Of a stretch of DNA of 64,000 bases, positions 25,646 to 35,500 are shown one piece after another. The notes under the pieces are model-generated. The model was not told the DNA's origin. It ran no database searches and worked only from the letters and a program-made list of their open reading frames with translations. This DNA comes from Aestuariivirga litoralis (GTDB lineage: Bacteria > Pseudomonadota > Alphaproteobacteria > Rhizobiales > Aestuariivirgaceae), in the NCBI RefSeq assembly GCF_003234965.1, contig NZ_QKVK01000009.1, positions 152,144-216,143 of the forward strand. The letters are read 5' to 3'. The first letter of the stretch is position 1; the number at the start of each line of letters is the position of its first letter. Both the position numbers and the translations under genes were made by a program.

Positions 25646-26133
25646 GCCGCGGCTCCTTCCAGCGCCATCTCGGCCGCGAGCTTCAACCGGTTGCCCTGTT
25701 CCGGCTGGATGGAGATGCGGGCGCGATAGTCGACCGCCACTTCGAGCAGGCCCAGGTGCGGGTCGGCGCGCCCGGGTGAAAACAGGGCCGCGTGATAGGT
25801 CTCCGCCAGGTCCGGCTGGCTCAGCCGCCGCGCTGCCTCGCTGTAGAAGGACAGGGCCGCGGCGTCGCAGGGCAGGTCGAGCTCGATCACGTCCGCATCG
25901 CCCGCACGGCTCACCCGGCAGGAAAAGTCTCCCTCCGGGCCATGATGCGCGAAGGCGGTCTCGAGCAGCTCGTTGAGGGCGGAGCTCATCAGGTTGGCGT
26001 AGAGCAGGGAGTCGGTGCGGTTGTGGCTCACCATGCGGGCGAGGTAGGAGGAGATGCGGTCGCAGTGCAGCCACTCCGAGGCGAAGGCCTCGATTCCCAT
26101 GGAGATTTCGACTAGCGGTCTGGTGCCACTCAT
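25642..26133 (-). CDS. ATPase-like / slr1658-type regulatory protein, first gene of operon
   Basis: 163 residues. It begins with an EWLHCDRISSYLARM helix, then LMSSALNELLETAF, similar to the helix that carries the HATPase N-box in the neighbouring regulator. A strand-rich C-terminal half ends in MALEGAAA. Clear G-box glycines are not visible, so kinase activity is doubtful and the protein may only bind STAS domains. An ATGA overlap couples it to the STAS-methyltransferase. The first ATG has an AAGGGA stretch directly against it; an inner Met at residue 12 is possible. Confidence 0.6.
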   Translation of the reverse strand: MSGTRPLVEISMGIEAFASEWLHCDRISSYLARMVSHNRTDSLLYANLMSSALNELLETAFAHHGPEGDFSCRVSRAGDADVIELDLPCDAAALSFYSEAARRLSQPDLAETYHAALFSPGRADPHLGLLEVAVDYRARISIQPEQGNRLKLAAEMALEGAAA

Positions 26134-26337
26134 TCCCTTGGTCCCGGCATGTCCTCAGGCGGCACGGTGGACGGCCCGCGGCAATCCACTGAGGAAGGTT
26201 GCAAATCAGAAACTTACGACAGCTGCCGCCGCGCGCCGGATGCTAGCGGCAGGCCCCTGTGCGAACAAGAAGATTTAGCTTGCGCGGGAGCCGGGCGCGG
26301 CACAGTTTCCGCGCCACCACACAGCAAGGAGGCACGC

Positions 26338-27063
26338 GTGACCGCAAGCAGCAATGGCCGGAAGCCCCGTCCGCCGGTTTTCATCTCGGCCCCCATCGCC
26401 GCACTCGTCGAAGGCATTTACCGGGCGGACACCACGATCGGGCTGCTGCGCCAGAAGGGCAATCTCGGCATCGGTACCTTCAACGATCTCGACGGCGAGA
26501 TGGTGCTGCTCGACGGCCAGGTCTATTGCCTCCGCCCGCAGGGCGATGCCGAGCTCATCCCCGACGACGTCCGCACGCCCTTCGCGCTCACGTCCCAGTT
26601 CAAGGGCGACACGGAAGACGCATTCGGCAAGGTGGCGGAGGCCGATTTCGAGCATGCGCTGCTCGATCTGGTGCCGTCCACCAACCTGATGTATGCGATC
26701 CGCATCGACGGGCATTTCGACTATGTCCGCGCCCGCTCCGTGCCGAAGATGATGAACTACATGCCGCTGGCCGAGATCGCCAGGCTGCAGACGGTCTTCG
26801 AGTTCACGGATGTCGAGGGCACCATCATCGGTTTCTACACGCCCAACTTCCTGGCCGGCGTGCACCTGCCTGGCCTCCACCTGCACTTCATCACGAAGGA
26901 CCGCACGCGTGGCGGCCATCTTCTCGCGGCGGCGCCGGGCAGCGTCACGGTGAAGCTGCAGCACGCCCCCTCGGTCGAACTCGGCCTGCCGATGACCTTC
27001 GACTTCCTCACCATGGAGCGGGTGCGCGACATGCAGGCCGACCTCGACAAGGTCGAGCGCTGA
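26338..27063 (+). CDS. budA: Alpha-acetolactate decarboxylase
   Basis: 241 residues, GTG start with an AAGGAGG site 5 bases away. Family blocks: GNLGIGTFNDLDGEMVLLDG, RIDGHFDYVRARSVPK, and the zinc ligands in GLHLHFITKD with a further histidine in GGHLL. It converts alpha-acetolactate to acetoin. No catabolic acetolactate synthase is adjacent, so it may drain acetolactate from branched-chain amino-acid synthesis. It stands between two partner-switching operons, divergent from the left one and convergent with the GOLPH3 gene. The frame is open upstream, but the start is clear. Confidence 0.92.
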   Translation: MTASSNGRKPRPPVFISAPIAALVEGIYRADTTIGLLRQKGNLGIGTFNDLDGEMVLLDGQVYCLRPQGDAELIPDDVRTPFALTSQFKGDTEDAFGKVAEADFEHALLDLVPSTNLMYAIRIDGHFDYVRARSVPKMMNYMPLAEIARLQTVFEFTDVEGTIIGFYTPNFLAGVHLPGLHLHFITKDRTRGGHLLAAAPGSVTVKLQHAPSVELGLPMTFDFLTMERVRDMQADLDKVER

Positions 27064-27070
27064 CGAAAAC

Positions 27071-27093
27071 GGGCGCCGGTCATCCCGGCGCCC
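27071..27093. terminator. Bidirectional hairpin between budA and GPP34 gene
   Basis: A perfect 9-base stem GGGCGCCGG / CCGGCGCCC with a 5-base loop, followed by the palindrome GCGCAATTGCGC. It separates two convergent stops. There is no long T run, so termination may be only partial or Rho-assisted. Confidence 0.6.
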
Positions 27094-27118
27094 GCGCAAT
27101 TGCGCTGCGGCGAGGCCC

Positions 27119-27775
27119 TTACATGTGGGCCGGCGTGGCGAGCGCCATGGCGCGCTCGAAGATCTCGATGTAGTGGTTCACGTTCTGGCCGATGAGCTCC
27201 ATCTTGGAGAACTTGGCAATGCGCTCGCGCGCCAGCTTCAGTTCCGACTGCGGCACGATCTGGCGGATGATGCCGCAGGTTTCGGCCAGCGACATCAGGC
27301 AGCAGTCGCGCGGGTCGGGCAGGCCGTCGCGCAGCAGCACTTCCAGCAGGCGCAGCTTCACCTCGCGCATTTCCTTGCCGTCGACGGCGGGGTAGCGCCG
27401 CGTCTTGAGGAACCACAGCAGGCGGCCTTCTGTCTCGACCAGGATCTTCTTGTCGCACAGCCGCTTCAGCGACTGTTCGCGCACCGTGTCGCCGAGTTCG
27501 ATCAGCTGGTTGATGAGGTTGTCGGCACTCGAATCGAAGTCCGGGGCGGAGAGCCGCGCCAGCACGGGATCGAGGGCGGGATTGCCGGTCGGGGCCTTGT
27601 TCACAACCCAGACGCGACTGAGGTCATTGTCGAGCCGGCCCTCGAGCGCCAGTTCCATGATCGCCGCGCCGACGAAGCCGGCGCGCTGGTATTCCAGCGG
27701 AATGTCGACGAAGCCGCCCTCTTCATCCTTGAGGGTGAGGAGAAGGAATTCCTCCGGAACTGTCAGCATGGTCAT
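27119..27775 (-). CDS. GOLPH3/VPS74 (GPP34) domain protein
   Basis: 218 residues matching the GPP34 fold throughout: start TVPEEFLLLTLKDEEGG, then GFVGAAIMELALEGRL, a cluster of acidic and basic helices, and YPAVDGKEMREVKLRLLEVLL near the end. In eukaryotes GOLPH3 binds PI4P on Golgi membranes; bacterial members have unknown roles. The ATG at 27775 is preferred (27769 also possible), with only a weak ribosome site. It is divergent from the right-hand partner-switching operon, and both could share one intergenic control region. Confidence 0.85.
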   Translation of the reverse strand: MTMLTVPEEFLLLTLKDEEGGFVDIPLEYQRAGFVGAAIMELALEGRLDNDLSRVWVVNKAPTGNPALDPVLARLSAPDFDSSADNLINQLIELGDTVREQSLKRLCDKKILVETEGRLLWFLKTRRYPAVDGKEMREVKLRLLEVLLRDGLPDPRDCCLMSLAETCGIIRQIVPQSELKLARERIAKFSKMELIGQNVNHYIEIFERAMALATPAHM

Positions 27776-27961
27776 GGCCCCGTAAAGCAAGATGTCAGGC
27801 GGCGCTCGCCGCCGCGGCGCACACCATATCCAGTTTTGCCGCCGAGCAAAATCCTCATTTGCCCTTGCCCGGTGACCGGCGGCTGCGCGCCCGCGGGGCT
27901 TGACCTGCCGCGCTGACGTGCGATACCCGCCGGTGAAACGAAATTCACGGGGGAAGCGCGC

Positions 27962-28384
27962 GTGACGGGTCGGCTCGACATGTCGCTGGCGAATGATGTC
28001 CAGGAGGTGGCGCGCGTCATCGACAGCCTGGAGGAGTTCGGCGCCGCCAACGGCATTCCGGCCGAGCAATCGCTGCGCTTCGGCCTGGCGCTCGACGAGC
28101 TGATCACCAACATCATCTCCTATGGGCTGGCGGGCCGCAGCGACGGCATCATCACGCTGGCCATCGAGCACGGCGGCGGCGTGCTGCGTGCCGAACTGGC
28201 CGACAACGGCCCGCCCTTCGATCCGCTCGCCGCCGATGCGGCACCGCCCGTGGGCGACATCGAGACGCGCGAGGTGGGCGGCCTCGGCCTCACCCTCGTG
28301 AAAAGCTTCATGGACCGTCTTGACTACAGGCGGGCCGATGGGTTCAACCGACTGACTATGGAAATGAAAGTGAAGGCAGCCTAA
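27962..28384 (+). CDS. RsbW/SpoIIAB-like anti-sigma kinase
   Basis: 140 residues with a GTG start and a GGGGGAAG site. A HATPase_c_2 fold: N-box FGLALDELITNIISYG, G1-type ADNGPPFDP and G2-type EVGGLGLTLVKSF. Such kinases phosphorylate a STAS partner or hold a sigma factor. It is the first gene of a rightward operon followed 25 bases later by a STAS protein and then a SpoIIE phosphatase. No sigma factor is adjacent, so the output may not be a sigma factor. Confidence 0.9.
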   Translation: MTGRLDMSLANDVQEVARVIDSLEEFGAANGIPAEQSLRFGLALDELITNIISYGLAGRSDGIITLAIEHGGGVLRAELADNGPPFDPLAADAAPPVGDIETREVGGLGLTLVKSFMDRLDYRRADGFNRLTMEMKVKAA

Positions 28385-28409
28385 TCTGCCTCAGCAGGGA
28401 GACAAGCAC

Positions 28410-28748
28410 GTGACCAGCCTCAACCATGAAACCGTCAATGGCGCCCTCGTCCTCAAGCCGTCGCGCCGCATCGATTCGAGCAGCGCCAAGGCCTTCGAGG
28501 ATGACGCGGCCGCCCTTCTCGACAAGGGCCCCAAGAAGGTGGTGATCGATGCCACCGACCTCGACTACATTTCCTCCGCCGGACTGCGTGTCATCCTCAC
28601 CACCGCCAAGAAGGCCAAGGCGGCCGGCGGCGGCCTGACCATCGCGTGTGCGAAGAACAATGTGAAGGAAGTCCTCGCCGTCTCCGGCTTCGACAACATC
28701 TTCGGCCTGCACGACAGCGTCGCCCAGGCGATTTCCGCACTCGCGTGA
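28410..28748 (+). CDS. STAS-domain anti-anti-sigma-factor-like protein
   Basis: 112 residues with a GTG start and GGGAGA upstream. The STAS phospho-site loop is DLDYISSAGLRVIL, with serines at the expected position. Its C-terminal TIACAKNNVKEVLAVSGF matches the SpoIIAA/RsbV pattern. It is probably phosphorylated by the preceding RsbW-like kinase and dephosphorylated by the next gene product. The stop overlaps the next start as GTGA, so stoichiometry is translationally linked. Confidence 0.93.
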   Translation: MTSLNHETVNGALVLKPSRRIDSSSAKAFEDDAAALLDKGPKKVVIDATDLDYISSAGLRVILTTAKKAKAAGGGLTIACAKNNVKEVLAVSGFDNIFGLHDSVAQAISALA

Positions 28749-29644
28749 GCGCCACGTCAGGCGTTGCGGCCGCAGCCGGTCCCGGGGACCGGCTGGCGGC
28801 GCTGGAGGCCGAACTCGCCAGCGTCCGGGCCGAGCTCGACGACCTCAATCTGCTCTACCAGGCCACGATCGAGCACGGCGAGGCGGTGGAAGACCAGCTC
28901 GCCGAGGCCAATCTCGCGCTGCAGACGACGCAGAAGCGCCTGACGGAGGAATTGACCGAGGCAGCCAACTACATCTTCTCGATCCTGCCCGAACCGCGCA
29001 CGGCGTCCCCCGTCACCGAGTGGCTGCTGCTGCCCTCGACCGAGCTCGGCGGCGACAGCTTCGGCTACCACGACATCGATGCCGACCACATGGCCTTCTA
29101 CCTGCTCGACGTCTGCGGCCACGGCGTGGGCGCGGCCTTGCTGTCGGTGACGGCCATCAACGTGCTGCGCTCGGCGGCCCTTCCCAACACCGATTTCCGC
29201 GATCCCGGCGCGGTGCTCTCGGCACTCAACGACGCCTTCCCGATGGAACGGCAGCACAACATGTATTTCACCATCTGGTATGGCGTGCTGACGCGCAGCA
29301 CCGGCGTGCTGCGCTATGCCAGCGGCGGCCACCCGCCCTCGGTGCTGCGCCGGGCCGACGGCAGCGTGCTGACGCTGTCGACGCCGGGCATCGCCATCGG
29401 CATGATGGAGGCCATGAGCTATCGCGCGGCTGAATGCACGGTCGGTGCGGGCGACCGCCTGCACCTCGTCAGCGACGGCACCTTCGAGGTCGAGACCTCG
29501 CCGGGCCAGATGCTGGCCTTCCAGGACTTCGTCGACCGGCTGGCGCGCAGCGAAACGCCGGGCGAGGTTCTGGACTGGGTGCGCGGCCTCAACGGCCCCG
29601 GCCCGCTGCCGGACGATTTCTCGCTGCTCAATATCCGGTTCTGA
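28745..29644 (+). CDS. RsbU-like SpoIIE phosphatase with coiled-coil N terminus
   Basis: 299 residues: a GTG start (GTGA overlap), a heptad-rich coiled coil at about residues 18-75 and a PP2C/SpoIIE domain. Motifs ELGGDSFGYHDID, LLDVCGHGVGAAL, LVSDGTFEVE and DDFSLLNI are the metal-binding and catalytic stretches. It has no membrane helix or HAMP, so unlike the left-hand phosphatase it is cytosolic and likely controlled through its coiled coil. It should reactivate the upstream STAS protein. Confidence 0.92.
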   Translation: MSATSGVAAAAGPGDRLAALEAELASVRAELDDLNLLYQATIEHGEAVEDQLAEANLALQTTQKRLTEELTEAANYIFSILPEPRTASPVTEWLLLPSTELGGDSFGYHDIDADHMAFYLLDVCGHGVGAALLSVTAINVLRSAALPNTDFRDPGAVLSALNDAFPMERQHNMYFTIWYGVLTRSTGVLRYASGGHPPSVLRRADGSVLTLSTPGIAIGMMEAMSYRAAECTVGAGDRLHLVSDGTFEVETSPGQMLAFQDFVDRLARSETPGEVLDWVRGLNGPGPLPDDFSLLNIRF

Positions 29645-29649
29645 CCGCC

Positions 29650-30471
29650 ATGGGGCTGCTGCGGCGGATCTGGCGGCATGTGGTGGTCTTCGGCCTCGGC
29701 GTGCTCACCGTCTGGCTGATCGTCGACGTCGTCTTCCGCATCACCGACAACCGCCTGCCGTGGATCCTGGCGCTGGCCGTCACCTATGGCCTCGCCGCCT
29801 ATGTGATCCTGCCATGGGTCATCCGGATGAGCCTGAAGGTTCTCCACCGCCAGCATGTGCCGGAATACACGACGACGGGTGATGGCCTGCCGGGCGATCC
29901 CGTCAACCTGGCGCTCATCGGCACCCTGCCGCAGCTGCGCGCCGCCTTTGCCGCCATCGGCTGGACCGAGGCCGATGCGCTGGGAATCGGAAGCTCGTGG
30001 CGCATGGTGAAGGCCTTCGTCTTCAACAAGCCCTATCCCTCCGCTCCGTTCAGCACGCTCTTCCTGTTCGGCCGCGGCCAGGACATCGGCTTCCAGAAGG
30101 CCATCGACGACAGCCCGCGCAAGCGCCACCACGTGCGCTTCTGGAGCATCAGCCAGTCGACGGCGCAGGATTCCCTCGGCACTCCCGCCTTCTGGCTCAA
30201 CACCGACCGGCCCCCGGCCGATGCGGCGGCGATCTGGGTGGGGGCAGCGACCCGGGATACCGGCTTCTCGCTCACCTGGCTGTCCTTCCAAATCACCCAC
30301 CGCACGGCGAAGGACACCAATGCCGAGCGTGATCTCATCTTCGCGCAGCTGCAGCAGAAGCAGCTCATCGGCCCGGTGACGAACTACAACGAACGCGCCG
30401 AACTGCCCGCGAAGCGCGTCAACCGCTACGTCTTCGACGGCGACGTCGGCGTCGCCAGCCTGGTGAACTGA
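29650..30471 (+). CDS. LssY C-terminal-type domain membrane protein
   Basis: 273 residues. Two N-terminal membrane helices (about residues 10-28 and 37-55) are followed by a soluble domain with NLALIGTLPQLRAAFAAIGW, FLFGRGQDIGFQKAIDD, KRHHVRFW and a conserved-looking NRYVFDGDV end. This matches the LssY-C-like family found in membrane lipid and secretion contexts; its biochemical role is unknown. It lies 5 bases after the phosphatase and may be an effector of that switch. Confidence 0.75.
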   Translation: MGLLRRIWRHVVVFGLGVLTVWLIVDVVFRITDNRLPWILALAVTYGLAAYVILPWVIRMSLKVLHRQHVPEYTTTGDGLPGDPVNLALIGTLPQLRAAFAAIGWTEADALGIGSSWRMVKAFVFNKPYPSAPFSTLFLFGRGQDIGFQKAIDDSPRKRHHVRFWSISQSTAQDSLGTPAFWLNTDRPPADAAAIWVGAATRDTGFSLTWLSFQITHRTAKDTNAERDLIFAQLQQKQLIGPVTNYNERAELPAKRVNRYVFDGDVGVASLVN

Positions 30472-30492
30472 AGCTCGGGCCTGAATGCAGTA

Positions 30493-30512
30493 AGGGCGGC
30501 TTTCGCCGCCCT
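30493..30512. terminator. Hairpin between convergent LssY-like gene and katG
   Basis: AGGGCGGC-TTTC-GCCGCCCT, a perfect 8-base stem with a 4-base loop, 21 bases after one stop and 27 bases before the other. A following T run is short. Confidence 0.55.
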
Positions 30513-30538
30513 CCCGCTGGTTTCGATGGTGCCGGTGG

Positions 30539-32830
<2,292 letters not shown>

Positions 32831-32845
32831 TTATCGATGCGATAA
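32831..32845. promoter_or_regulatory. LysR-type T-N11-A palindrome in the katG-oxyR region
   Basis: TTATCG-ATG-CGATAA is an exact dyad containing a T-N11-A motif as bound by LysR-type regulators, and ends 9 bases before the oxyR ATG. It could be the autoregulatory OxyR site of the divergent promoters. The longer E. coli OxyR consensus is not obvious here. Confidence 0.5.
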
Positions 32846-32854
32846 GAAAAAGCT

Positions 32855-33778
32855 ATGAACAACCTCACGCTCCGCCATTTCCGCTATTTCGAGGCGCTGG
32901 CCCAGCATGGCCATTTCGGCCGCGCGGCCGAGGCCTGCGGCATTTCGCAGCCGGCCCTCTCCACCCAGATCCGGGATCTCGAGGACATCGTCGGCGGCGC
33001 CCTGGTCGAGCGCAGCGCCCGCCAGGTGCGCCTCACCCGCTTCGGCGAGGAGTTCGCGCCCCGCGTGCGCGACATCCTGCGGGCAGTGGACGAGCTGGGC
33101 GACCTCGCCCGCGCCTCGCAGAGCTGGCTCTCCGGGCGGCTCCGGATCGGCGTCATCCCCACCGTGGCGCCCTATCTGCTGCCCGGCATCGTCGGCAGCC
33201 TCAACCGCCTCCATCCCGGCCTCGACATCCATGTGCGCGAGACGCTGACCGCCAAGCTGCTGCGGGAGCTGGCCGAAGGCCGCCTCGACACGGCCATCGT
33301 GGCGCTTCCCGTCTCCGAGCCGTCCTTCACCGAAGCCCCGCTGTTCGCAGAGGAATTCCTGCTGGTGCGGCCGGCGGAGGAGGCCGCGAAACCGGTCCCC
33401 AACATCGACATGCTGAAGGAAATGCGCCTGCTGCTGCTGGAGGAGGGGCACTGTTTCCGCGACCAGGCCCTGGCCTTCTGCAACATGACGACGGCGCTGC
33501 CGCGCGAGGTGCTGGAAGGCAGCTCGCTGTCGACGCTCGTGCAGATGGTGGGCTCCGGCATCGGCGTCACCCTCATTCCGGAAATGGCGGTGACCGTTGA
33601 AACCCGTTCGGCCAACGTGGCGCTGGCGCGCTTCGGCCCGCCGCCGCCGCGCCGCACCATCGGCATGATCTGGCGGCGCACCAGCCCGCTCGCCGGGCAG
33701 CTCCAGCACATCGCCGACGTCGTCCGGCAGACGGCGGAGGCCCTGCGCGAGCCTTCCCCCGCCCTGCCGCCGGCGTGA
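32855..33778 (+). CDS. oxyR: OxyR-type LysR-family peroxide regulator
   Basis: 307 residues with an N-terminal winged HTH (FEALAQHGHFGRAAEACGISQPALSTQI) and a LysR substrate domain. Two cysteines at about residues 200 and 209 in EGHCFRDQALAFC have the spacing of the OxyR redox pair (E. coli C199 and C208), so a disulfide switch is expected. It is divergent from katG with a 144-base shared region and should activate katG when oxidised. Confidence 0.95.
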   Translation: MNNLTLRHFRYFEALAQHGHFGRAAEACGISQPALSTQIRDLEDIVGGALVERSARQVRLTRFGEEFAPRVRDILRAVDELGDLARASQSWLSGRLRIGVIPTVAPYLLPGIVGSLNRLHPGLDIHVRETLTAKLLRELAEGRLDTAIVALPVSEPSFTEAPLFAEEFLLVRPAEEAAKPVPNIDMLKEMRLLLLEEGHCFRDQALAFCNMTTALPREVLEGSSLSTLVQMVGSGIGVTLIPEMAVTVETRSANVALARFGPPPPRRTIGMIWRRTSPLAGQLQHIADVVRQTAEALREPSPALPPA

Positions 33779-33804
33779 GCGGGCCGTTCCGGGGCAGCCA
33801 CCAT

Positions 33805-33819
33805 TTATTGTGCGGTTAA
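33805..33819. promoter_or_regulatory. Possible CtrA-type box before gspE (TTAT-N7-TTAA)
   Basis: TTAT-TGTGCGG-TTAA matches the TTAA-N7-TTAA consensus at seven of eight bases and is about 17 bases before the gspE start. Single-site evidence only. Confidence 0.2.
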
Positions 33820-33835
33820 GCCTCGGCCTGATAGG

Positions 33836-35500
33836 ATGGGCAGCGTGAAACACCTTCTCAGCGATCTCTCCCGGCGGGCCCTCATCTCGGATGAGCAGGC
33901 CGCACTGATCCTCGGCCAGGCGGCCGACGGGCGGGACACCGCTGTCCGGCTGCTGCTGCGCCAGGGCCTCGTCGACCAGCAGGTGCTGGCCACCGAGCTC
34001 GGCCGGGTCTGCGGCCTGCCCGTCACCAGCGACTGGCCCACCGCGCGGGTGCTGCCCGAGTCCATCTCGCTGCGCTTCATGCGCGAGCGCCACGTGCTGC
34101 CGAAGGCGGTGGATGGCGGCAAGCTCTCGGTCATCGTCAGCGATCCCTCCGACGAGGCGACGCTCAATGCCCTCCGCCTCGCCTCGGGCATGGACCTCAC
34201 GCTGTCGCTCGCCACCGACAACCAGATCCTCTCCGCCATCGAGCGCCTCGATGATGATCGCGGCGCCGCCGGGCAGGCGGGCGCCGACTCCGGCGGCGAG
34301 GACGACGACACGCTGAAGGACCTCGCCCTCGACGCACCGGTCATCGACCTCGTCAACCGCCTGTTCCGCGAGGCCTCCGCGGCGCGCGCCACCGACCTCC
34401 ACATCGAGCCGGCGCGCGGCTACGTCATCGTCCGCCACCGTGTTGACGGCCTGCTGGAAGAGCGCGAGAGGCTGGGCAACGAGCTGGGCCGCGCCGCTGT
34501 CTCCCGCCTCAAGATCCTCACCAACCTCAACATCGCCGAGAAGCGCCTGCCGCAGGATGGCCGCGCGCGGCTGCGCATCGCCGAACGCGAGCACGACATC
34601 CGCGTCGCCACGATGCCGACGATCCACGGCGAATCGATCGCCATCCGCTTCCTCAGCTCCAACACCCAGGCCCCCGACATCAACCGCCTCGGCCTGTCGC
34701 AGCCCGATCTCGCCAAGCTGCGCCAGCAGATCCAGCATGCCCATGGCATGATCGTGGTGACCGGCCCCACCGGCAGCGGCAAGACCACGACGCTCGCCGC
34801 GGTGCTGGGCGTGCTCAACGATCCGCGCCGCAAGATCGTGACCATCGAGGACCCGGTCGAATACCAGGTCGAGGGCGTCAACCAGATCCAGATCCACAGC
34901 GAAATCGGGCTGACCTTCGCCCGCACGCTCCGCTCGCTGCTGCGCTTCGACCCCGACATCATCATGGTCGGCGAAATGCGCGATGCGGAAACCGCCAGCA
35001 TCGGCGTCAATGCCGCGCTCACCGGCCACCTCGTGCTGACGACGCTGCACACCAACTCCGCCGCCGGCGCGGTGGTGCGCCTGCTCGACCTGGGTGTGCA
35101 GGCCTATCTCATCGCCTCCACGCTGCGCTGCGTGGTGGCGCAACGCCTGGTGCGCAAGCTGTGCATCCATTGCCGCGAGCCCTATGAGGCAACGCCCGAC
35201 CTGCTGGCGCAGCTGCCCGACAGTGCCGGTGCGGCGGGCTACGGCAACGTCACGCTCTACAAGGCCTGCGGCTGCACCTATTGCGGCAACACGGGCTTCG
35301 CCGGCCGCGCCGCGATCTTCGAGGTGATGGTGATCGACGACCACATCCGCCGCCTGATCAAGCCGGGCGTCTCGGCTGACGTCATCGCCCATGCCGCACG
35401 AAAATCCGGTACCGCCAGCATGATGTCGGACGGCTTCGCCAAGTGCCGCGAGGGGCTCACCACCATCGAGGAACTCGGGCGCGTGACGTCGGAGGATTGA
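33836..35500 (+). CDS. gspE: Type II secretion ATPase GspE
   Basis: 554 residues. An N1E-like domain is followed by the secretion ATPase core with Walker A GPTGSGKTTTLAA, Asp box IEDPVEYQVEGVNQIQ, Walker B RFDPDIIMVGEMRDAETA and His box GHLVLTTLHTN. The zinc tetracysteine (CIHC and CGCTYCG) is present. It powers pseudopilus assembly in the inner membrane. A GTG at 33845 with a nearer GGATGGG site is an alternative start. First gene of the gspEFGHIJKL operon; its stop overlaps gspF as TGATG. Confidence 0.95.
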   Translation: MGSVKHLLSDLSRRALISDEQAALILGQAADGRDTAVRLLLRQGLVDQQVLATELGRVCGLPVTSDWPTARVLPESISLRFMRERHVLPKAVDGGKLSVIVSDPSDEATLNALRLASGMDLTLSLATDNQILSAIERLDDDRGAAGQAGADSGGEDDDTLKDLALDAPVIDLVNRLFREASAARATDLHIEPARGYVIVRHRVDGLLEERERLGNELGRAAVSRLKILTNLNIAEKRLPQDGRARLRIAEREHDIRVATMPTIHGESIAIRFLSSNTQAPDINRLGLSQPDLAKLRQQIQHAHGMIVVTGPTGSGKTTTLAAVLGVLNDPRRKIVTIEDPVEYQVEGVNQIQIHSEIGLTFARTLRSLLRFDPDIIMVGEMRDAETASIGVNAALTGHLVLTTLHTNSAAGAVVRLLDLGVQAYLIASTLRCVVAQRLVRKLCIHCREPYEATPDLLAQLPDSAGAAGYGNVTLYKACGCTYCGNTGFAGRAAIFEVMVIDDHIRRLIKPGVSADVIAHAARKSGTASMMSDGFAKCREGLTTIEELGRVTSED

